Assembly (NCBI GenBank): GCA_000697055.1
Contig: JNDT01001780.1
Span: 1 to 48,448 of the forward strand
Direction of reading: 5' to 3'
DNA: 48,448 bases
Source of the DNA: Saksenaea vasiformis B4078
Taxonomy: Eukaryota; Mucoromycota; Mucoromycetes; Mucorales; Saksenaeaceae
Part shown: positions 26,401 through 35,702 of the stretch, piece by piece
Position numbering within the stretch: the stretch's first letter is position 1
Layout: each line of letters begins with the position of its first letter
Translations under genes and position numbers: made by a program
Notes under the pieces: model-generated
The model's input: the letters and a program-made list of their open reading frames with translations, nothing else
What the model was told of the DNA's origin: nothing
The model's database searches: none

Positions 26401-27380
26401 GCATGTTCATTCGCATCATCGGCTGACAGCCTATCAAAAGTACAACATTATCTATCAAATGCTTGTGTGCATGAAGACCATCCATAATGCAGGACTAGCA
26501 CACCGTGACCTTTCCGAAGTGAACATGATGGTCAACAAGATTGACGGACAGCTTGAAGATGGCAGCTCTAAAATATGCCTATACCTGATTGATTTTGGTA
26601 AGGCTGTCTTTTGTGAAGCACAAGATGTTCGCGATTGGTTTGTCGACGTTCCACGCGCATCCTGGGAATACGATGGGGACGTTGTCCCAGAGACACAAGA
26701 AGAACTGGAAGCGTGGTGCAAGTTATTACCATGGGTGAAGGGCAAACCTGATCATGGCTACAGGATGTATAGGTATGTTATTACTTATTCTTTGGCAAAA
26801 AGAGATTTAACTGTTTGTGGTTTTTATTAGATCCATTCAAACTTTGCCAAAGACACGATCGGACAGTAACGTTCTGCCGTGGTTGATCCATCCACAAGCA
26901 GAAGATATCTATTCGATTGGTGTTATGATCTGGAAGGTGTTTGCCGAGACCGAACCATGGCGAGGGATTTTGGATACGGATTTACAAGGTTTACGTTATG
27001 TGGCGGAGGATGATTACCGTATACAGAGAGCGCTTGAACACGAGGTGCATGGTGAACTCAGTCGTCAACTTTTGCTGCGTTGTCTTAAGACCCGGCCGCA
27101 GGATAGGTGCACAGCATCCGAGATTTTGGAGTGGCTTGGTCAGGAAGACATTCGAGCGGGACTTATTGGTGAATGGAAGATGTATTCATCGGAGACACGA
27201 GCTACTCGGAAAGCCAAAACCATGTACGGTTTTGATGATACGGAAGAAGAAGAACACAGGCGCAGGAAAGGACGGAAAGCCCAGTCAGGAGCAAGCGGGA
27301 GAGGCCGCGGACGTCCAAGGGCAAATAGACCGATGCCACCAGCAACAGACGGTGGCAATCATGCGGCACCTGTAACGTGA
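23472..27380 (+). CDS. bromodomain-protein kinase fusion protein
   Basis: Eight exons (23472-23712, 23773-24862, 24916-25032, 25103-25944, 26009-26186, 26237-26323, 26374-26772, 26831-27380) sum to exactly 1168 codons, giving 1167 residues. N-terminal acidic region, then a basic Arg/Lys patch (SRKRPRSPSK) suited to nuclear import. A bromodomain spans about 339-444, with WPF at 359, EIKQPMDLSTIE and LIWNNAKSF; the position normally occupied by the acetyl-lysine-binding Asn is His415. A region of unknown fold covers about 485-650, followed by a charged linker. The kinase domain (about 764-1090) has HRDLSEVN (Asp897, Asn902), DFG (Asp925), the alpha-C Glu in TEVACL (818), and the alpha-F segment EDIYSIGVMIWK (Asp1010). 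The expected beta-3 Lys is Gln805 (VVVQTF) and no Gly-rich loop is obvious. A long insert lies between DFG and alpha F. The tail has GRGRGRPRAN, AT-hook-like. Probably a chromatin-bound kinase or pseudokinase; substrates unknown. Confidence 0.88.
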
Positions 27381-29252
27381 TACATAACCTCTCACCGTGT
27401 ACAAATCGGGCTATGTTGATCGGTACGTTTGATTCTCTAGATTCACGGGAGTTTTCCTACGTAACTACACCATGTATATACAAATATCTTAAGCATCCAT
27501 TCAAATTGAGCAACTCTTGCGAAGATCATGACTTGCACCATGTTTTCTTTCTTTTCTTTGTCTTTCTTTTTTCTTTTTTCTTTTTTCTTTTTCTTGAATG
27601 AATGAGTCCGTTTTGCTAACATGCCTTTTCTTGTGAGACGTGTTCTTGAGAGACGTGACGGCGGAGAATTATCGCGGAATAAGCGAAAACTACGTATTTG
27701 GTATTCGAGCGAAAAAAAGAAAAAAAACTGTATGAGACGATCGCACTTGCATACATCTGCTTACATTTTGAAGAACTGTACATGATATGGATGTCTGCTT
27801 TCTTTGCATGTATAACTATCTATAGCGTGTCATAAGGATCAGAATGTTTTTCCTGCAAATCATTCGTGTATCGAAAAGCCTTTTTCTGAATCAATTATCT
27901 ACCGAGTCGTTGGATAATAGTAAGTATTCCATATTTCCAGCTTCTATGCCGACTCTCTTTGTGCAAGTGCATCGTAGGGTTCCTGAAACTTTGTGCGTGG
28001 AGAAAACGGTTGTCATAGATATCGGAAAGGATTTGCCTTCGGACAGCCAAAGCCGTCCATCATCGGCCTTCTTTTGCCCGCGTGGCTACGGTGACCTATG
28101 GTGCACTGTTTTGAAGTCAGCTAATAGTATAAAAAGCTTGAAAAACGTACCCTTAACCGGTGACGCATGGTATTAAAAATGGTATCCAGTATAGAATTGA
28201 CTGGGATGACTTTTCCGATATATGAATGACTTGCGAAGTATGAATGATTAATAACGAACCTAACAGAATGATTAGAAAATCAGTGAGAATATAGGAATTC
28301 GCTTACCTTAAGTATCAAACCGTATTATCTACGGCGATACGTACACTTTCGTGCACATGGACTACAGGAAGGCAGGCAAGCCAATATATGGCTTTTCCAG
28401 AATCCAAGCCGATTTCAGCCAATCAAAATCAGTAACGATTTTGTCAACTGGGTGTAGCTTTCTGAAGCCTTTCATTGCCATCCTGCAGTCCGGATCTATA
28501 CCTAAAACAAAATACGATGAAATAGCTGGCTGCACGATCATAAATAAGAAAGTACTTATCAGAAAATGTTCGCAACATATGTAGCTGCAAAGAAAAGAGA
28601 AGTGAAAAGCATGTCTTGATTCGCCTTTGTATGATCTTCTCATAGTCCTGTTTGTGCACAAGTGTTATATATGACGATGAAAGATGTTATCAGAAGATTC
28701 TGTATGGGATAAGTGCTTATCTTTGTAAAACCGAATGTTCACGGTAACAATAAAGCATGCACTCTTCGTTGTGCTTCTGCACGTGTTGATGATAAACAAT
28801 ACATTACTTGTACGGTTCTTACAAAAATGACACTTACCTCTGGAGAAACATTTAAGGGAGAAGAAAGAAGACAAGAGATTTCCATCATTTTGTTGTCACT
28901 AAAAAAATTGTTGGGACTGATACCATACAGCAGTAACATAATACGGTAAGAGTATCTACCAAAGAATTCCATTATCACTGATCGACCAAATGGTGTATAC
29001 ATTTAATTTGTCGCGTGTATGCTAGGAAACTCATTCGGAGTACAAAGCGATGATGCATCCTACAGCTCAGCTATGTCCGCTAATTGGCTGTCCAAAATAG
29101 CACGTGAATTGGGTGTCCAAGAGGACTATGAATGGCTGTCCGAATGGCTGTCCGGATGGCTGTCCGGATGGCTGTCCGAGGAAAAGCCCTATCGGAAAAT
29201 CAACCCTTTTTCGGGGGCGCTTGGAACAAGGCAAATCCTTCAATCCTGCATA
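27381..29252. other. 1.9-kb intergenic stretch
   Basis: Open frames such as 27844-28176 (plus) and 28362-28661 (minus) are weak and unsupported by family or splice evidence. Includes a CT-rich tract at about 27545-27590. The right end overlaps a tandem repeat just before the Myb gene start. Confidence 0.4.
29131..29178 (+). repeat. four 12-bp tandem repeats upstream of or within the Myb gene
   Basis: Four consecutive 12-bp units, each ending ATGGCTGTCCG, in frame with the downstream Myb gene frame; a degenerate fifth copy lies at about 29083-29094. Read in that frame they give WLSE, WLSG, WLSG and WLSE tetrapeptides. The frame from 29019 to 29253 is open, so the repeats may be translated if the upstream ATG at 29019 is used. 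Confidence 0.9.
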
Positions 29253-31379
29253 ATGTCTGCAACAACAGGTGCCCGTCGAAGCCTGCGATTACGTGAAAAA
29301 GTAGGATCTTCTTCACAATCTCTGTCTATTCCACGCAGAAGTTCGCGACGCGGTAGAACGAGAACGAGAGATCAAGACGATGGTCAGAATGCAGACGATA
29401 CAGACGAATCCGATGTGTGCGAAACGAATATTGTCACAAAAAGGAGTAGACAGCCACGAAAAAAGACATGTGAAAACGTGGAGAGCGCATCGCAGGGAAA
29501 AAAGCCCTCCAGAAATAGGACAAGAAGCCAGGAAGAGAGCCGGAATCACGACGATGCAGACGATTCGGGCGCATGCGAACTAACTGTTGCTACGAAAAGG
29601 AGCAGGCAGCCACCAAAAAAACCTACCAAACGACAAAAAACGCCCGGAAGATCAAGTTCCACCGAGGAGACAGAAGCAATAGAAACCCCAGAAATAACGG
29701 AGCGTCCTGAGAATGGTCATATCAATACAGTTTCCAGTTCAGACGAAGACAATGAGGATGAAGAAGATGAAATACCGAATATGCAGGATATGGAAGATGA
29801 TAAAATTGGCGATGTGCTGGATGCGATACTGCAGTTGCAAACGTTGGGGGAGATTCCTGGTTCGAGGTACCCACGAGATCGTGTAGCTATCGAGGAATCC
29901 CTTCGATTGAATGAATTGATGCAGCATGAGGCAGAGGAACAGATTGCACGGATTAATGAGATGATAAAAGAGAACGAACTAATTGCAGTACGTTGAACAC
30001 GATGAAACGACAGAAGAGTCGACTTACAACCTTTTGATGGTACTTAGAGGGATGCACGCAAAATTGCTGCTCTGGAAGCACGGTTAGGGAAACAACGTGT
30101 CGAAATACACAAGAAATATACGGATAGATTAGGCTTCTTTGTAGATAATGAAGGACAGGTAAGAGAAAGAATTGGCTGGAAAAAAAAAGTCTTACATCTT
30201 GTATGATTTCAGACGCCACCGTTCAAGCCATTCTCCATGCAGGAACATGAGAATGAAAATGAAGAACCTGACATCGAGAAAACAAAAACATGTAAGAAGT
30301 GAACAAATGTTTTCGGAAAGACACTGAGTTGGAGTATTTTCATCCAGGGACAATAAAAGAGCGAGAACGACTTTTGGTTGCTATACACGAAGAAGCACAA
30401 CGTGTATTAGCTTTTGAACACGTTCAAAGGTAACAGATTCTGTTGTGATATGCATTAATAATGTGTTACATAGGAATGAAGCTTGGAGAGTATGGGAAGT
30501 GGATAAAGCGGATAAAGAGACGTTAGAGAATGTTGCTGTCAACAAATTCGACTGGCAGCGTGTCAGTAGCCTTTATGTATGTTGTGATGTTTGTGTTGGG
30601 CCGACTCGGAACTCATTTCTTTCGTAGGTTAAAACTCGGACATCCACAGAATGCATGATTCAATGGACGACACAAGAACATCCACAAATTAACAAAAAGC
30701 CGTGGACAAAAAGCGAATCTCAAAAGTTGACAGAACTTGTTGATAAACATGGTATAGAGGGAACATGGCATGATATAGCAGTAGAGCTTGGTACAAACCG
30801 GACGGCAGCTCAATGTTTTTCACACTACCAAGCTGGTGCGAATAATAAGTACTCGAAACGAAAATGGACAAAAGAAGATGATGCTTCACTACGGGAAAGT
30901 GTGGGGGTTGTGGGCGATCGAAATTGGCAGCAAGTGGCAATCATGGTAGGCGAGCGGACAGGTCAGCAATGTTTACAACGATGGATGAAATCCTTGGATC
31001 CAGCTATCCGTCGAGACAAGTGGACGGAGGAGGAAAATGCCGCTCTACGTGCGGCGGTAGGTGTCTACGGTGTCGGTAACTGGAATATGATTCAGCGTCA
31101 TCTGCCTGGAAGGACAGATATGCAGTGTCGTGAACGGTGGACCAATATTTTGGATCCGAGTCTTAAACGGACACCGTTTACGAAAGAGGTATAGAAGGTG
31201 TGGATGATCAAACTTAGCGTTAAAACCCAATGTAGGAAGTTGAGCAGCTGAAGCAGCTTGTTAAGGTGCACGGGCGAAAATGGTCTGTTATTGCTCAGCA
31301 CATGCCTGGAAGAACGGATAATCATGTCTTCCGCGAGTATAACAAACTGAAAAACTCATTAAAAAAGGATGCAGATTGA
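29253..31379 (+). CDS. multi-repeat Myb DNA-binding protein, SNAPC4-like
   Basis: Seven exons (29253-29987, 30048-30158, 30213-30291, 30348-30429, 30474-30576, 30628-31188, 31236-31379) give 604 residues. The N-terminal third is basic and acidic low-complexity sequence, with two imperfect copies of a block holding TKRSRQP, then an acidic Glu/Asp run and a coiled coil (EEQIARINEMIKEN). From about residue 390 there are four Myb/SANT repeats, starting KPWTKSESQ, RKWTKEDDA, DKWTEEENA and TPFTKEEVEQ, with the regular Trp spacing and GRTDMQCRERW and GRTDNHV helices. Repeat number, order and the upstream helical segment resemble SNAPC4/SNAP190, the subunit that binds the proximal sequence element of small nuclear RNA promoters. 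Other multi-Myb proteins (Bas1/REB-type) are the alternative. The frame also allows a start at 29019, adding 78 residues with WLS repeats. Confidence 0.88.
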
Positions 31380-32200
31380 CTTGCCTCATTTGGATTTGAA
31401 CCTTCCGAAGAAGTCCTGTTTGAGATTTTGCCGCTGTTTTGTACGCTTGTGGAGATATGCACTCTTAGGATACAGATGGCAATACGGAACGTGTTTTCAC
31501 AGCCAAAGATCTATTGGGTTATTTCCTGCAGCGCCGCCATCTCCACCTCGGAACATGCAAAGTAAATAAGCTTTGCCGATTGTCATAAACAAGTTTGCTT
31601 TCGCTTTATCCACAAATAGTGCAGTGATAAGATCAACATGTTGTGTCACCTCAGAAAGGTTTACGTTCCTAACTGTGCCAATGTTCAGGATTTTATCTAA
31701 GTTAGCTTGCATGTCCCATTTTAAAAGGGTGTGATTGTAAGCGAAGTGATATCAAAGAATGCATCACACCATAGGTATATTCTGCGCCTACGCGGGGGTT
31801 TACATAAGGGTCTCTAGCTGTAGGTACTGCAGGGGATAGAAGAAGCAGGAAGACGTGTACGACTTTTTGTACTAGACTGTAATCGTCGTAGTTCCTTATC
31901 AACTTCGCAACATGGCAGCTAAAATTCAGGGATATGTCGGTAGAAAAAAGAAAAAGGCAAAAAACAGCTTCTCATCTTTTTTCTTCTTCCTTATGGCCGG
32001 CGGCTAAATGATTCAGTTACAAGATCATTGAAAGAAAAGAATACAATTGGGTGATGTTGTATATTCACCTCTGCTGCAAAATGCATATAGAAACAGACAC
32101 GGTACAGAGAGAAATGTGCATTAAAAAGAAGGGGTAATATAATGAAGAAAAGAGGGAAAAAAACAAAATGCAAATGGGGTGGTTGTACAAGAAAAAAGAG
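31380..32200. other. intergenic, convergent 3' ends
   Basis: The flanking genes both end here. No supported coding region; short A/T runs only. Confidence 0.45.
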
Positions 32201-33363
32201 TTAAGAGATAATACAACAGCAGGAAGTTTGCCTCTCATTGGCTTCATACACATCATGTTGGATTTTCTCGGTAGATCGATCGTTGTCACAAGGTCCTACC
32301 GAGCTGGGCTGTCTGAAGGATGTACGTTTCATGGAGTGAGATCTTTGAGAGGCGCGAGGTGGTGGGGTGGGTTGATACATCTCGAAAGTCTGCTTGTTAA
32401 TCGATGGTGGCGGTTCTACTGGCGAGTGCACCACTGTTGCAGCAGGTGATGGAGTAGAAGATGCTGACATTGACTTCTCGTCAGTTGTACTGGTACATTT
32501 TTCTTTTTCTTCTTCTTCTTCGTCCTGAGCGACGTCGCTGTCTGATTGCAACGCTTGCATAGATGTCTTTTCTTTCTCCTTCTGGGGTTCCTCGGACTCC
32601 TGGTATTCCTCGTTCTTTTCTTTGATTGGTTGATTCTCCTATTGGGGTATTAGTATTCATTGATAACAAGCATATCCGATTAACCTGTCTTGGTGGGGTT
32701 GCTGCTAATTAAATAAGTTAGTAAAAAAAAGTAAATAAAAAAGGATCGACATGGTCCGTGATTTGTAATGCCTTTTTTTTTTTTTTGGGTTTACCTGTGC
32801 TATGCTGTGTTGAAATTCCCTTCTTGGGTTCAGTTTTAGTCTTTCTTCCCATTGGTTTTTGTACTGATTTCTCCTGATTTTGACGCCTTTCCTTTGCACG
32901 CTTTTGTGGTTGGCGTTTTGTAGTAGTAGGAATCACATCGAAAGCAGTTCCTAGCGGAAGTTCAATAGTAGAGTGATTCGATGGTTCCATCCGAGGTGGT
33001 TTTGCTGTCCCTAAATTTCGATCGTTATGTTCAATAGAGTTGTTAGGTTGTTCTAACGAAACGGGATGTCCCAATTTCGAGAATCTGAGACGGCCTTTTA
33101 AAACATCGTCCTCGTTATATTCTTTTTTTGGAGAGAGTCAACATGAAAGATTTCATTGAATAAACAAAGTTAACATACCATTTGGAAGTAACTGTGTTTC
33201 GGTCGGGTTCTGACGACGAGTAAGGTCGAACACTTGAACTATCTTAAGTAGACATAGGCCATTTGCTCATTAGTGAAATGACATGAGGGGTTTTGTAGAA
33301 GTAGATTACATTATTATCGCAGAAGCGTATTTCAAAAGCTGTACCAGGTTGCCGCTGGGTCAT
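32201..33363 (-). CDS. CaaX-box protein of unknown function
   Basis: Five exons (33310-33363, 33179-33242, 32795-33121, 32685-32704, 32201-32638) give 300 residues; the fourth exon is only 20 nt. The N-terminal about 65 residues look folded and include FEIRFCDNN, VQVFDLTRR and EDDVLKGRLRFSKLG. The middle is Lys/Arg/Gln-rich, then Glu-rich, then Ser/Pro-rich (PTPPPRASQR). The protein ends SCCCIIS, so Cys-Ile-Ile-Ser forms a CaaX box expected to be farnesylated, with two adjacent Cys that could be palmitoylated. That predicts a peripheral protein on the cytosolic face of the plasma or an internal membrane. I recognise no family and no GTPase motifs. It is divergent from the deoxyhypusine hydroxylase gene, sharing a 310-bp promoter region. 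The exon 1-2 junction was chosen because the acceptor ending TTAAG restores frame. Confidence 0.75.
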
Positions 33364-33673
33364 ATCAACAATAAAAGAGAAGAATACAAAGAAAGCGCCC
33401 CGAGAGCGGGCCAATAAGTGATTGAAGAGAAGAAGAGAGAGGAAAAAGAAAATGCCTTTGGTTAAACAAATAAGCAGTAAAAATATATTTTCCTTGGGAC
33501 AAATTCTATGCTGCTTTACTCCTTGCAGCAATAACATCCACGTTCCATTGTTTCAATAAGGAAACTCCCCAGGGATGGTTACTGAACCCGGTGGCTTTGA
33601 CCCGAGAAAAAATCCAGAATATTTTTTTTTCCCTTTCTCCTTTTGTTTTATTCATATATACAACCTATCAACC
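33364..33673. promoter_or_regulatory. shared divergent promoter region
   Basis: The 310 bp between the starts of the CaaX-protein gene and deoxyhypusine hydroxylase must contain both promoters. A T run and pyrimidine-rich DNA (about 33620-33650) lie just before the hydroxylase ATG. No named factor site is claimed. Confidence 0.6.
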
Positions 33674-34952
33674 ATGGCGGAACAAACAGAGCAGAAACTT
33701 GACGTCAATTACGACTATCTTGAAACTGTCCTTTGTAACTCCCCTAAAGATGTCCCAATGGCTGAACGATTTCGTGCATTGTTCACCTTAAAGAATATTG
33801 CTGACGATAGATCCATTGACATTATTGCAAAAGGTGAACAATGACCCCCCCAATCGACCAAGTAGAAACTAACCATCATAAATGAAAAAAAAAAAGCTTT
33901 GAGTGATGATTCTGCTCTGTTAAAGCACGAATTGGCTTACTGCTTGGGCCAAATTGGAAATCCTAGAGCCAATGCCATTCTTTCAAAAGTCTTGGAAGAT
34001 CTCTCTGAGCACGAAATGGTGCGCCATGAGGTAAAAAGAAAAATTGTTTGGATCACTTTTATCCATCCACTAACAAGATAATAATAAATAAATAGGCAGC
34101 CGAAGCTCTTGGTGCTATTGGTTCTCTTGAGTCTCTTCCCGTGTTGGAAAAGTATCTCGTAGACCCCAGCGAATCAGTTGTCGAGACGTGTGAACTTGCT
34201 ATCGATAAGATCCGTTATGACAACAATCCGGAGAACCGGGATGAAATTGAAAAGAACAAGAGTGCCTATAGCTCAGTGGATCCTGCTCCTCCTACTGTGT
34301 CCACTCGATCTGTGGAAGAACTGGGTGAAATTTTGATGAATCCAAAACTGAAATTGTTCGAGCGCTACAGAGCCATGTTTGCTCTTCGTGAGATTGGTAA
34401 TACCGAAGCCGTTCTTGAGTTGGCTAAAGGATTGAAAGACAAGAGTGGTAAGTTTGAAATGAACCAGTTAAAGCATGAGTGATTAAATCTGTCGATTGCC
34501 TTCCTTCTTTCAGCTTTGTTCCGTCATGAAGGTAAGAAAACAGAAACGAATAACAACCCGCTTGGATAATTTATCGAATCTTTATCTAGTTGCTTATGTC
34601 TTTGGTCAAATGCAACATCCCGCTTCAGTGCCTGCCTTGACTGAAACCTTGCAAGACCACAAGGAGGTGCATATGGTCCGTCATGAAGCTGCTGAAGCTT
34701 TGGGTTCGATTGCTACACCTGAGGTTCTTGAGACATTGGACAAGTTCAAGCAGGATAATGAACAAGTCGTTCGAGAGAGCTGTGTCGTCGCTTTGGATAT
34801 GTATGAATATGAAACAAGGTAAGCCTACTTGCGACCACCGTGAATTTTTTTTGGGTCTAAGACAACACAATAGCGGCGATTTCCAGTATGCCAATGGACT
34901 TGAGAAGCAAGCAGACCATCAGAACATGCATTCGCTAAAGCTTGCCCATTAA
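33674..34952 (+). CDS. LIA1: deoxyhypusine hydroxylase
   Basis: Six exons (33674-33833, 33897-34030, 34096-34447, 34514-34531, 34590-34818, 34874-34952) give 323 residues, normal for the family. It is a two-lobed HEAT-repeat protein with the four His-Glu pairs that bind the di-iron centre: [10 protein letters not shown] (64/65), [12 protein letters not shown] (97/98), RHEVAYVFGQ (220/221) and [12 protein letters not shown] (253/254). The enzyme hydroxylates the deoxyhypusine residue of translation factor eIF5A in the cytosol, completing hypusine. The fourth exon is an 18-nt microexon encoding LFRHE plus flanking bases, so the third metal pair depends on its inclusion. The start context ACCATGG is strong. 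The acceptor of intron 1 follows a run of A. The symbol LIA1 is the budding-yeast name. Confidence 0.97.
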
Positions 34953-35702
34953 TTTCTATATCCATCAAACCCATCCTGAATGTATATATATTGTCCAAAA
35001 GTCAAATCCCCACTCTTCCTTTTTTGTACCCTTGTACGTGATTCATAGAGCATATCATCAAGCATATCTGTACAGTGCCTGAAAAAAAAAGTCCTTGACA
35101 CTTTTTAATTCATTTTTACAACTAAAGAAAAAATGAACATCAATCCGCTCTTGAGAGGTTGCCTTCTCACTAAGCAAGCGCTTTCTTGCATTTTTCTTCT
35201 TCTTTTTTTTTTGGACAGGAATCAGCATGCGATCGTATAATGGGTGGTTCGTCCAGCGCTGAAGGCTTTCGTGTTCCATTGCTCTTCATAATGATGCGAT
35301 AAATCTGGAGCCTATCATATCAGACTATTTTAGCATGACCCAAATGCCACACCATGAAAGGCATTTTTGCTTAATTTACTCCGTGTAACCTTTCAATACC
35401 AATTCGCTTCACGATGGTACAAATGCTTTAGTCACGACAACACAGATCGCTCCAAGCCGATCCCGTAAATTTCCAGTGTGAATGACTGATTATAGGGTAA
35501 TGAGAAGAGTATTAGCAATTTTATTGGTGCTCTTCAAATTAGTGAAAGCAAAAAAAAAAACGTCTATCTGTGCTGACTTGAGAGTTTCTATCACAGGTAG
35601 CATGAATACTGTACAAATATATGTTCATGTAAATTAAATATAATCGTAACGAGTTTGGTAAAAGAAAAGAAAAAGTTCCTCTTTTTTTTTCCCATACTTC
35701 TA
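34953..35702. other. intergenic, convergent 3' ends
   Basis: Both neighbours end here. A/T-rich with A/T runs at 35075-35090, 35205-35212 and 35550-35560. No gene seen. Confidence 0.45.

Noticed and set aside
27844..28176. 110-codon plus-strand frame downstream of the kinase gene
   Set aside because: No family similarity, and the kinase gene already ends with a proper stop; kept as intergenic.
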